Shown one piece after another: positions 1-6,336 of a DNA stretch of 19,293 nucleotides (its first letter is position 1; every line of letters begins with the position of its first letter). The stretch is from assembly GCA_023416055.1 (NCBI GenBank), contig JAEZIH010000031.1:1-19293 (forward strand), read 5' to 3'. The DNA is from Pseudomonadota bacterium (lineage in GTDB: Bacteria > Pseudomonadota > Alphaproteobacteria > Caulobacterales > Caulobacteraceae). Both the position numbers and the translations under genes were made by a program. The notes under the pieces were generated by a model. That model had not been told where the DNA came from. It saw nothing but the letters and a program-made list of their open reading frames with translations, and did no database searches.

Positions 1-318
1 CTGGGGCTGTACGACGACGCCGGGCGGCTCAACCACGTGGGCTTCACCTCGGCCTTTGCGGGCATCGACCGGGACGAGCTGACGGCGCGGCTGGAGGCGC
101 TGCGCGGAGGTCCGGGGTTCACCGGTCGGGCGCCGGGCGGGCCGAGCCGGTGGTCGACGGAGCGGTCGGGCGCGTGGGAGCCGCTGCGGCCCGAGCTGGT
201 GGTGGAGGTCGGCTTCGACCACGTGTCCGACCAGCGCTTCCGGCACGGGACCAGGCTGCTGCGCTTCCGGCCCGACAAGGTGCCGGAACAGTGCCGGATG
301 GAGCAGCTGGAGTCGTGA
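1..318 (+). CDS. ATP-dependent DNA ligase, C-terminal part (LigC-like)
   Basis: This is the last 105 residues of a gene that begins before the window. Reading frame 1 is open from base 1 to a TGA at 316-318. The visible part matches the OB-fold end of bacterial ATP-dependent DNA ligases: a V-V-E-V-G-F-D-H-V strand is followed by R-F-R-H-G-T-R-L-L-R-F-R-P-D-K, a form of the terminal motif typical of LigC-type ligases. Such enzymes seal nicks using ATP and are usually accessory to the NAD-dependent LigA, acting in repair or end joining. The catalytic lysine domain lies outside the window, so activity cannot be judged. The stop overlaps the GTG start of the AlkB-like gene (GTGA), which suggests a co-translated DNA repair pair. 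Confidence 0.82.
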   Translation: MGLYDDAGRLNHVGFTSAFAGIDRDELTARLEALRGGPGFTGRAPGGPSRWSTERSGAWEPLRPELVVEVGFDHVSDQRFRHGTRLLRFRPDKVPEQCRMEQLES

Positions 319-893
319 GCGCGGGCCAGTTCGACCTGTTCGGCGCCCGGGGACCGGTTTTGCCGGAGGGGCTGAGGTATGCGGAGGGCGTGGTCGATGC
401 GGAGGCGCGGGCGCGGCTGGTCGGGGTCTTCGCCGGACTGCCGTTCGAGGCCTTCGACTTCCACGGCTTCAAGGGCAACCGGCGCATCGTGTCGTACGGC
501 GGCCGGTACGACTTCTCGGCCAGCCGGCTGAGGGAGGCGGAGCCGGTTCCGGACTTCCTGGTGGCGGCGCGGGAGGCGGCGGGGGCGTTCGCGGGCCTGG
601 AGGCGGAGGCGCTGGCGCAGGCGATGGTGACCGAATACGCGCCGGGCGCGGGCATCGGCTGGCATCGCGACCGGCCGGAGTTCGACAAGGTGGTGGGGCT
701 GTCCTTCGCCTCGGAGGCGACGATGCGGTTTCGCCGCAAGCGCGGGGAGGGCTGGGAGCGGGCGGCGCTGCCGCTGGCGCCGGGGTCGGCCTATCTGCTG
801 GACGGGGCGGCGCGGCAGGACTGGCAGCACAGCATCGCGCCGGGGGAGACGCTGCGCTATTCGGTGACCTTCCGCAGCCTGCGCCGGCCATAA
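315..893 (+). CDS. AlkB-type 2-oxoglutarate/Fe(II) dioxygenase (DNA dealkylation)
   Basis: A protein of 192 residues starting at GTG 315, which overlaps the ligase stop by 4 bp. The start fits because the next residues resemble the N-terminus usual for this family. The Fe(II) ligands are visible: H117-x-D119 (in W-H-R-D) and H172 (in W-Q-H-S-I). The 2-oxoglutarate-binding arginines appear as R181 and R187 in R-Y-S-V-T-F-R, the counterpart of the E. coli AlkB RYxxTFR motif. AlkB enzymes oxidatively remove methyl groups from 1-methyladenine and 3-methylcytosine in DNA or RNA. The coupling to a DNA ligase supports a repair role. A relaxed substrate range, including RNA, cannot be excluded from sequence. 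Confidence 0.88.
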   Translation: MSAGQFDLFGARGPVLPEGLRYAEGVVDAEARARLVGVFAGLPFEAFDFHGFKGNRRIVSYGGRYDFSASRLREAEPVPDFLVAAREAAGAFAGLEAEALAQAMVTEYAPGAGIGWHRDRPEFDKVVGLSFASEATMRFRRKRGEGWERAALPLAPGSAYLLDGAARQDWQHSIAPGETLRYSVTFRSLRRP

Positions 894-948
894 CTTCGTG
901 TTTCGCGGGGTGAACCGGCCTTACCCGCGGGCGGTTTGGGAGGCACAA

Positions 949-963
949 GGGGACATCGTCCCC
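949..963 (+). other. Short perfect hairpin in the pyk leader
   Basis: GGGGAC, a three-base loop and GTCCCC form a perfect 6-bp stem about 20 bases before the pyk start. No T-tract follows, so it is not a standard terminator. A GGAGG-like sequence lies just upstream. Its role is unknown; it may stabilise the leader or affect ribosome access. Confidence 0.35.
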
Positions 964-983
964 ACAGGCCGCATGGATATTCG

Positions 984-2423
984 ATGAAGAGAGCCCGGCG
1001 CGCGCGCATCGTCGCCACCCTGGGACCCGCCAGCCGGGCGCCCGGAATGGTCAAGGCCCTGGCCCAGGCCGGGGTCGACGTGTTCCGCCTCAACTTCAGC
1101 CACGGCTCGCACGAGGACCACGCCGCCGCCCTGAAGGCGGTGCGCGGGGCCGAGCTGGCCCTGAAGCGGCCGCTGGGCGTGCTGGCCGACCTGCAAGGGC
1201 CTAAGCTGCGGCTGGGCAGGTTCGCGGACACCGAGATCGAGATCGCGCCGGGGCATACGATGCGCTTCGACCTCGATCCGACGCCCGGCGACGCGACGCG
1301 CGTGCAGATGCCGCATCCGGAGATCTTCAAGGCCCTGCGCACGGGGATGTCGCTGCTGCTGGACGACGGGCGGGTGCGGTTGCGGGTCGGCGAACGCACT
1401 GACGAATGGGCCGAGGTGACGGTCGAGAGCGGGACGAAGCTGTCGGACCGCAAGGGGGTGGCGGTGCCCGAGGCGGTGGTGCCGGTCTCTGCGTTGACGC
1501 CCAAGGACCGCGAGGACCTGGCCTTCGCCCTGCGCATCGGCGTCGACTGGGTGGCCCTGAGCTTCGTGCAGAAGCCGGAGGACATGGCCGAGCTGAAGCA
1601 GATCGTGAAGGGCCGCGCCGCCTGCCTGGCCAAGATCGAGAAGCCGCAGGCTCTGCACGAGCTGAACAGCATCCTGGACTATTGCGACGGCGTCATGGTG
1701 GCGCGCGGCGACCTTGGGGTGGAGCTGGACCCCGAAGAGGTGCCGGTGGCGCAGAAGCAGATCATCCGCGCCGCCCGCCAGCGCGGCGTGCCGGTGATCG
1801 TCGCCACCCAGATGCTGGAGTCGATGACCTCGGCCCCGGCGCCGACGCGGGCTGAGGCGTCGGACGTGGCCAACGCCGTCTACGAGGGCGCCGACGCCAT
1901 GATGCTGTCGGCCGAGACGGCGTCTGGCGACTATCCGCTGGAGTCGGTCGGGATCATGAACCGGATCATCGAGCGGGTGGAGAACGATCCGCTGTGGCCG
2001 GGGCTGATGGACGCCGAGCACGCCGGCATGGACGAGCACGACGTCGACGCCCTGGTGGCGGCGGCGCGCAAGGCGGCTGAGGCGCAGTCGACGGCCTGCG
2101 TGGTGGTGTTCACCACCCTGGGCGGGACGGCGCGTCGGATGTCGCGCGAGCGGCCGCTGCAGACGGTGCTGGCGCTGACGCCGAAGCCGGAGACGGCGCG
2201 GCGGCTGGCGCTGGTCTGGGGCCTGGAGCCGCGGCTGAGCCGCGAGCCGGCCTCGCTGGAGGAGGTCACAGACGACGCGGTCGAGAAGGCGGTCGAATTC
2301 GGGCTGGCCGAGCCGGGTCAGCGGCTGCTGATCCTCGCCGGGACGCCGTTCGGGGCGCCGGGGGCTGCGAATCTGCTGCGTCTGGCGCATGTTCCGACCA
2401 AGGGGCGCGGCCGGCCGGGCTGA
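984..2423 (+). CDS. pyk: Pyruvate kinase
   Basis: A full-length pyruvate kinase of 479 residues, which converts phosphoenolpyruvate and ADP to pyruvate and ATP in the last step of glycolysis. Family marks are the N-terminal R-I-V-A-T-L-G-P-A-S and N-F-S-H-G-S segments, the catalytic A-K-I-E-K at 216-220, A-R-G-D-L-G at 240-245 and the A-T-Q-M-L-E-S-M segment. A C-terminal domain follows, with V-V-V-F-T-T-L-G-G-T-A-R. The start at ATG 984 is chosen because K-R-A-R-R-A-R-I-V-A-T begins the protein in the normal place. No good ribosome-binding site lies directly before it. A four-codon reading frame at 973-987 ends in an ATGA overlap with this start, so coupled initiation is possible. The adenine methyltransferase gene starts 14 bp after the stop. 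Confidence 0.95.
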   Translation: MKRARRARIVATLGPASRAPGMVKALAQAGVDVFRLNFSHGSHEDHAAALKAVRGAELALKRPLGVLADLQGPKLRLGRFADTEIEIAPGHTMRFDLDPTPGDATRVQMPHPEIFKALRTGMSLLLDDGRVRLRVGERTDEWAEVTVESGTKLSDRKGVAVPEAVVPVSALTPKDREDLAFALRIGVDWVALSFVQKPEDMAELKQIVKGRAACLAKIEKPQALHELNSILDYCDGVMVARGDLGVELDPEEVPVAQKQIIRAARQRGVPVIVATQMLESMTSAPAPTRAEASDVANAVYEGADAMMLSAETASGDYPLESVGIMNRIIERVENDPLWPGLMDAEHAGMDEHDVDALVAAARKAAEAQSTACVVVFTTLGGTARRMSRERPLQTVLALTPKPETARRLALVWGLEPRLSREPASLEEVTDDAVEKAVEFGLAEPGQRLLILAGTPFGAPGAANLLRLAHVPTKGRGRPG

Positions 2424-2437
2424 CCCCGGAGGTCGGC

Positions 2438-3478
2438 ATGATCAAATACATCGGTTCCAAGCGCGCCCTGCTGGCCGAGATCGTCGGCGCCGTCGCAGCC
2501 GCCCTGCCGGACGGAGGCGTGGTGTGCGACCTGTTCAGCGGCTCGGCCCGGGTGGGGCATGGTCTGAAAAAGGCGGGCTACCGGGTCTGGTCGAACGACC
2601 ACAACGCCTACGCCCATGTGCTGGCCACCGCCTATGTGCAGGCCGACCGCGAGCGCTGGCTGGAGAAGGCCGAGGGCGTGCTGGCCGAACTGCGCGCCGT
2701 GAGGCCGGAGGCGGGGTGGTTCACCAGGACCTTCTGCGAGGAGGCGCGCTACTTCACGCCCCAGAACGGCGCGCGCATCGACGCCATGCGCGAGCGGATC
2801 GCGGCGATGGCGCTGGAGCCGGAGCTGGAGGCGATCGCTCTGGTTAGCCTGATGGAGGCGGCCGACCGGGTGGACTCCACCGCCGGTCTGCAGATGGCCT
2901 ACATGAAATCCTGGGCCAGCCGGGCGCTGAAGCCTCTGGAGCTGCGGATGCCGGAAGTGCTGCCGGGCGTGGCGACGGGGCCGTGCAAAGCGACGCGAGC
3001 CGACGCGGTGGAGATCGCGCCGCAGGTCGAGGCCGACCTGGTCTATCTGGACCCGCCCTACAACCAGCATTCCTACCTCGGGAACTACCACTGCTGGGAG
3101 AGCCTGGTGCTGTGGGACAAGCCCGAGACCTACGGCGTGGCCAACAAGCGGGTGGACGTGCGGAGCCGCAAGAGCGCCTTCAACAGCCGGCCGGGCATCA
3201 CGTCGGCGCTGCAGGCGGTGATCGAGGGGCTGAAGGCGCCGAACCTGATCGTCTCGTTCAACGACGAGGGCTGGCTGACGCGCGAGCAGCTGGTCGGCAT
3301 GCTGTCGGCGCGGGGGGAGGTGCAGGTCATCGAAATCGCCCGGCCGCGCTACGTCGGGGCGCGCATCGGCATCCACAATCCGAAAGGCGAGAAGGTCGGC
3401 TCGGTGGGGCGGCTGAGGAACGTCGAATACCTGTTCGTGGTCGGCGAACGGCGGGTGAATCTTGCCGATGCGGCGTGA
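2438..3478 (+). CDS. D12-class (Dam-type) N6-adenine DNA methyltransferase
   Basis: A protein of 346 residues with a clear ribosome-binding site (GGAGGT at 2428-2433) before ATG 2438. It opens with I-K-Y-I-G-S-K, typical of the D12 family. The S-adenosylmethionine-binding motif D-L-F-S-G-S is near residues 30-35 and the catalytic D-P-P-Y at 205-208. This motif order (SAM site first, DPPY late) is that of alpha-class enzymes such as Dam and DpnM. CcrM, the cell-cycle methyltransferase of Caulobacterales, has the reverse order, so this is not CcrM. No restriction endonuclease gene lies beside it, so it looks like an orphan enzyme acting in regulation, repair or protection. The recognition sequence cannot be read from the protein. 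It sits 14 bp after pyk and could be co-transcribed with it. Confidence 0.85.
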   Translation: MIKYIGSKRALLAEIVGAVAAALPDGGVVCDLFSGSARVGHGLKKAGYRVWSNDHNAYAHVLATAYVQADRERWLEKAEGVLAELRAVRPEAGWFTRTFCEEARYFTPQNGARIDAMRERIAAMALEPELEAIALVSLMEAADRVDSTAGLQMAYMKSWASRALKPLELRMPEVLPGVATGPCKATRADAVEIAPQVEADLVYLDPPYNQHSYLGNYHCWESLVLWDKPETYGVANKRVDVRSRKSAFNSRPGITSALQAVIEGLKAPNLIVSFNDEGWLTREQLVGMLSARGEVQVIEIARPRYVGARIGIHNPKGEKVGSVGRLRNVEYLFVVGERRVNLADAA

Positions 3479-3490
3479 GCGCCAGCGTAC

Positions 3491-3515
3491 GGAACGGCCG
3501 CGAGTCCGGCTCGTT
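3491..3515 (+). promoter_or_regulatory. EcfG/SigT-type general stress promoter
   Basis: GGAAC at 3491-3495, a 16-base spacer and CGTT at 3512-3515 match the alphaproteobacterial EcfG (SigT) consensus GGAAC-N16/17-CGTT exactly. It lies in the gap after the methyltransferase and predicts transcription starting near 3522, a few bases before the ATG at 3525. The spacer holds a GANTC site (GAGTC, 3502-3506), the CcrM methylation motif. Confidence 0.7.
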
Positions 3516-3524
3516 CTGTCGGGC

Positions 3525-3800
3525 ATGGAACAGATGACCCTCACCCCTTCGCGGCGGCTGCAGGCGCGTCAGGCCTATGGCCGCGCCGTGGACGCCTTCG
3601 AACCGGTCGCCTGGCGGCCGCCGTCGCCGGCGCGCTTCGACGTGCGGGTGGCCAATGACGTGACCTACCGGGCGCGGCCGGAGCCCGCTTCCGACCTGTC
3701 GGAGCTGAAGGACGGCGTGCCGGCCTGGCTGACCGTCACGCTGGGCGGCCTCGTCGCCGCTCTCGCCGGCGCCCTGATGGGCGGGGCGCTGCACATCTAG
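3525..3800 (+). CDS. Small C-terminally anchored membrane protein of unknown function
   Basis: A protein of 91 residues from ATG 3525, or 88 from ATG 3534, which has a GGAA-type ribosome-binding site. An in-frame TTG at 3462 would lengthen it but overlaps the methyltransferase and lies upstream of the promoter, so it is unlikely. The first 65 residues are polar and Arg-rich. A single hydrophobic segment near the C-terminus ([20 protein letters not shown]) would place it as a tail-anchored inner-membrane protein. I do not recognise a family. The EcfG-type promoter directly upstream suggests induction in the general stress response. Its stop codon shares a CTAG with the convergent rnhB gene. 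Confidence 0.72.
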   Translation: MEQMTLTPSRRLQARQAYGRAVDAFEPVAWRPPSPARFDVRVANDVTYRARPEPASDLSELKDGVPAWLTVTLGGLVAALAGALMGGALHI

Positions 3801-4477
3801 TCTTCGAGCAGGGCCCTGATCGGGGCCCAGCCCCGGCGATGGGCCGGGCAGGGACCCAGGGTCTTCAGCGCCTGCTGGTGGACCGGGGCGTTGTAGCCCT
3901 TGTGCGAAGCGAAGCCGTAGCCGGGATATTCCTCGTCCATGGCGATCATCAGCCGGGCGCGGGCCGTCTTGGCGAGGATCGAGGCGGCCGCGATCGACAG
4001 CGACAGGCCGTCGCCGCCGACCACCGTCTGCACGTCGCAGGGCAGCTTGAAGCGGTAGTTGCCGTCGACGAGGGCGGCGACCGGCTGCACCGCCATGGCC
4101 TCGATGGCGCGGCACATGGCCAGGCCGGTGGCGTGGAGGATGTTGAGCTCGGCGATCTCCTCGACCGAGGCGAAGCCGACGCCCCAGGCCAGGGCGCGGG
4201 CCTTGATCTCGATCTCCAGCGCCTCGCGCCGTTCGGCGGTCAGGGCCTTCGAGTCGTCGATGCCTTCGGGAAGGTCTTCGGGGTTGAGGATCACCGCCCC
4301 GGCCGAGACCGGTCCGGCCCACGGCCCGCGGCCGGCCTCGTCGACGCCGCAGACCGGCCCGCCGCCCGACTGGATCAGCACCGTCTCGAGCGCCAGAGTC
4401 GGGAAGGCGCGCGCGACCCTGGCCGGCGCCTTGCGGGCAGCCGTCTTCTTCGCGGGCTTTTTCGCGGGGGTCTTCAC
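3797..4477 (-). CDS. rnhB: Ribonuclease HII
   Basis: A protein of 226 residues that cuts the RNA strand of RNA-DNA hybrids and starts removal of single ribonucleotides from DNA. The catalytic acidic residues are D46 and E47 in G-V-D-E-A-G-R-G, D138 in L-V-D-G-N and D156 in G-G-D-G-L-S, followed by the conserved [10 protein letters not shown] segment. The GTG start at 4477 overlaps the tag stop by 4 bp, giving translational coupling. This start adds about 30 Lys/Ala-rich residues ([10 protein letters not shown]) before the catalytic core. A later GTG at codon 33 would remove them. The stop overlaps that of the convergent small membrane protein gene in a shared CTAG. Confidence 0.93.
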   Translation of the reverse strand: MKTPAKKPAKKTAARKAPARVARAFPTLALETVLIQSGGGPVCGVDEAGRGPWAGPVSAGAVILNPEDLPEGIDDSKALTAERREALEIEIKARALAWGVGFASVEEIAELNILHATGLAMCRAIEAMAVQPVAALVDGNYRFKLPCDVQTVVGGDGLSLSIAAASILAKTARARLMIAMDEEYPGYGFASHKGYNAPVHQQALKTLGPCPAHRRGWAPIRALLED

Positions 4478-5061
4478 CGGGCCGCCATCGCACGAACCTG
4501 CCGGTGACGGAAGCACTCGATGCCGTGATCGTTGACCATGCCCACAGCCTGCATGAAGGCGTACACAATCACCGGGCCGCAGAAGGTGAAGCCGCGCTTC
4601 TTCAGGGCTTTCGCCATGGCTTCCGACTCCGGCGTGGCGACCGGCCGCGCGCCGGCGTCGGGCCATTCGTTCTGGATCGGGGCATCGCCGACGAAGGACC
4701 ACAGCCAGCCGGAGAAGTCCTCCCCCCGGTCGCGCATCTCCAGCCAGATCCGCGCACCCTTGATCGCGCTGTTGATCTTGGCGCGGGAGCGGATGATGCG
4801 CGGATCGGCCAGCAGGCGCTCGATGTCTGACTCGCCGTAGGCGGCGACCTTTTCGGGGTCGAAGCCGTCGAAGGCGTCGCGAATGCCCTCGCGCTTCCTC
4901 AAGATGGTGATCCAGGCGAGGCCGGCCTGCATGCCGTCCAGCACCAGCTTCTCCCACAGGGCGCGGGCGTCGTATTCGGGCACGCCCCACTCCTCGTCGT
5001 GATAGGCGACGTAGAGCGGATCGGTCCCGCACCAGGCGCAGCGGGTGAGTGAGTCGGACAT
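4474..5061 (-). CDS. tag: DNA-3-methyladenine glycosylase I
   Basis: A protein of 195 residues, close to the usual family length, which excises 3-methyladenine from alkylated DNA. The zinc ligands of the Tag family can be placed: C8 near the N-terminus, H21 in Y-H-D-E-E-W-G-V-P, and H179 and C183 in N-D-H-G-I-E-C. The helix-hairpin-helix region contains [13 protein letters not shown]. The position of the E. coli base-recognition residue Glu38 is occupied here by Asp42 (L-D-G-M-Q-A-G), a conservative change. The ATG at 5061 is a natural start, with a Cys-x-x-Cys just after it. The gene is first in a tag-rnhB pair. Together with AlkB it covers the main cytotoxic methylation lesions. Confidence 0.95.
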   Translation of the reverse strand: MSDSLTRCAWCGTDPLYVAYHDEEWGVPEYDARALWEKLVLDGMQAGLAWITILRKREGIRDAFDGFDPEKVAAYGESDIERLLADPRIIRSRAKINSAIKGARIWLEMRDRGEDFSGWLWSFVGDAPIQNEWPDAGARPVATPESEAMAKALKKRGFTFCGPVIVYAFMQAVGMVNDHGIECFRHRQVRAMAAR

Positions 5062-5138
5062 GGGACGAGGGTAATGGTTCGCGGGCGAAGGCGCAGCGCC
5101 CCAGGGCTGGACAAGCGGAGCCGCAGGCCCAACAACTT

Positions 5139-5162
5139 GGACTTCACTCACGGAGGAAGTCC
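5139..5162 (+). promoter_or_regulatory. Hairpin presenting the lipoprotein ribosome-binding site
   Basis: GGACTT (5139-5144) and AAGTCC (5157-5162) are perfect inverted repeats around a 12-base loop. Most of the GGAGGA ribosome-binding sequence of the downstream lipoprotein gene (ATG 5164) is in the loop. The RNA could form a short stem that exposes or modulates this site. This is a structural inference only. Confidence 0.4.
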
Positions 5163-5163
5163 C

Positions 5164-5403
5164 ATGCGTATCGTCATTCTCGCTGTCGCCGCCGCCGCCC
5201 TGACCCTGTCCGCCTGCTCGCAGCAGACGGGCGACAACGCCGCTGAAACCGCCGACGCCGCGGGCGACACCGTCGCCTCGGCCGCCGACGACACCGCCGA
5301 CAACGCCGCCGCCGCGGCCGACAACGCCGCCGCCGCGACCAACGAAGCCGCCGAGAACGTCGACGCTTCGATCCAGACGCCGGCGGAGGCTCCCGCTCAC
5401 TAA
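5164..5403 (+). CDS. Small Ala-rich lipoprotein
   Basis: A protein of 79 residues with a strong ribosome-binding site (GGAGGA) before ATG 5164. The N-terminus is a lipoprotein signal: M-R-I-V-I-L-A-V, then a hydrophobic run and the lipobox L15-S-A-C18. The residue after the cysteine is Ser, so outer-membrane sorting is expected. The mature part of about 60 residues is almost all Ala, Asp, Asn, Thr and Glu, with repeated A-D-N-A-A-A-A heptads; a 21-bp unit is tandemly duplicated at 5296-5337. It probably forms a helical, acidic, Lpp- or entericidin-like structure. No specific family or function can be assigned. A strong terminator follows, so it is probably a single-gene, well-expressed transcript. 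Confidence 0.82.
   Translation: MRIVILAVAAAALTLSACSQQTGDNAAETADAAGDTVASAADDTADNAAAAADNAAAATNEAAENVDASIQTPAEAPAH
5296..5337 (+). repeat. Tandem 21-bp repeat, two copies
   Basis: Two identical 21-bp units (5296-5316 and 5317-5337) lie head to tail inside the lipoprotein gene, each encoding the heptad A-D-N-A-A-A-A. The length keeps the reading frame, so slippage would add or remove whole heptads. Confidence 0.8.
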
Positions 5404-5425
5404 GAGACGGGTTCTGTCTGATGGA

Positions 5426-5458
5426 AACGCGTCCGGGGTCAGCCCCGGGCGCGTTTTT
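5426..5458 (+). terminator. Rho-independent terminator after the lipoprotein gene
   Basis: A 12-bp stem (5427-5438 with 5443-5454, one G-T wobble) closes a TCAG loop and is followed by a run of T (5454-5458). It ends the lipoprotein transcript and lies 5 bp before the stop of the convergent ygfZ gene. On the minus strand the T-run is shorter, so termination there would be weaker. Confidence 0.9.
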
Positions 5459-5462
5459 CGTT

Positions 5463-6251
5463 TCAGAGGCCTGTCCAGTCTGGACGCCGGACCGTGACCG
5501 GCCGTCCGCCCACCGTCAGCGCTCCCTCCAGCCGGTCCAGCCGCAGCAGGGCCATGGCGGCGCCGTCCATGCCGGTCAGCACCTCGCCCGCGCGGAGGTC
5601 GCCGTTCAGCACCTCGGCGCCGAAGGCCGGGGGCGGGCCGTCGAAGGCGAGGGGCAGCATGCGGTTGCGGACGGCGGCGCGCCGCTTCATCCGCGAGGTG
5701 GTCTCCTGGCCGACGAAACAGCCCTTCCGGAAGTCGATGCCGTTGAGGAGGTCGAAGTTGGTCTCGATCGGGTAGGTCTTGTCGGACAGGGCGTCGGCGG
5801 CCGGGTCGGGCACGCCGAGGGCGAGGCGGTGGGCCTGCCAGTCCGCCTCCGTGGCGTCGGCGGCGAGGTCTTCGCCGTAACGGCGACCGCCGAGGGCCGG
5901 CAGGCGGGGGTCGGGGATGAAGCCGTCGGCGAGGCCCGGCCAGCAGGCCAGGACCGGGCCGTCGTCGGTCTCGAGGGTCACCTGGGCGCGCAGCTTGTAC
6001 GTCGACAGCCGCTGCAGCAGGGCGTCGCGGCGGTCGACGGCGACGTCGAGCAGGACGCCGTCGGCCTCGCCCAGCAGGAACAGGTCGAACAGCAGCCGTC
6101 CCGGCGGGGAGAGCAGGGCCCCGAAGCGCAGCTCGCCGTCGGCCAGGGTCTCGACGTCCTGGGTGAGCAGGTTGTGCAGGAAGGGCCGGGCGTCGGGTCC
6201 GGCGACGCGGATCTGGGCGCGGCTGTCGAGGCGGGCGATGCGGGGAGACAT
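5463..6251 (-). CDS. ygfZ: Folate-binding Fe-S maturation protein YgfZ
   Basis: A protein of 262 residues of the YgfZ/GcvT-like family, which binds tetrahydrofolate and supports assembly or repair of certain iron-sulfur enzymes. The family signature K-G-C-F-V-G-Q-E is at 176-183 and includes the conserved cysteine C178. The N-terminal part (L-T-Q-D-V, L-S-P-P-G-R-L-L-F-D) is typical of the aminomethyltransferase-like fold. The ATG at 6251 is chosen because S-P-R-I-A-R-L-D starts the conserved domain. A promoter TTGGCG-N18-TATCTA lies only 6 bp before the start, so a leaderless mRNA is likely. It is divergent from the glycosyltransferase gene. Confidence 0.92.
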   Translation of the reverse strand: MSPRIARLDSRAQIRVAGPDARPFLHNLLTQDVETLADGELRFGALLSPPGRLLFDLFLLGEADGVLLDVAVDRRDALLQRLSTYKLRAQVTLETDDGPVLACWPGLADGFIPDPRLPALGGRRYGEDLAADATEADWQAHRLALGVPDPAADALSDKTYPIETNFDLLNGIDFRKGCFVGQETTSRMKRRAAVRNRMLPLAFDGPPPAFGAEVLNGDLRAGEVLTGMDGAAMALLRLDRLEGALTVGGRPVTVRRPDWTGL

Positions 6252-6257
6252 GAGGGG

Positions 6258-6287
6258 TAGATAGGTGGAGTCTTGTCCCCGCGCCAA
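6258..6287 (-). promoter_or_regulatory. Candidate ygfZ promoter
   Basis: On the minus strand TTGGCG (6287-6282), an 18-base spacer and TATCTA (6263-6258) resemble a housekeeping promoter of Caulobacter type. The -10 box ends 6 bp before the ATG, so transcription should begin at or next to the start codon. A GANTC site (6268-6272) is in the spacer. Confidence 0.5.
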
Positions 6288-6299
6288 AGGCCCCTTTGC

Positions 6300-6328
6300 T
6301 TCGCCACCGGCCGGAGAATCCGTATAGG
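6300..6328 (+). promoter_or_regulatory. Weak candidate promoter of the glycosyltransferase gene
   Basis: TATAGG at 6323-6328 is a fair -10 box, 8 bp before ATG 6337; TTCGCC at 6300-6305 would be a poor -35 at 17 bases. A GANTC site (GAATC, 6316-6320) sits just before the -10. A very short or absent leader would result. Confidence 0.35.
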
Positions 6329-6336
6329 CTTCAGCC

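Noticed and set aside
921..2390. Long minus-strand open frame (489 codons) opposite pyk
   Set aside because: It mirrors the pyruvate kinase gene; Arg/His/Gln-rich low-complexity product with no family signs, as expected from GC-biased third positions.
2438..3478. Identification of the methyltransferase as CcrM
   Set aside because: CcrM has DPPY near its N-terminus and the FxGxG motif late; this protein has the opposite order.
3462..3524. TTG start for the small membrane protein at 3462
   Set aside because: It lies inside the methyltransferase gene and upstream of the EcfG promoter; the added residues are Arg-rich and look non-coding.
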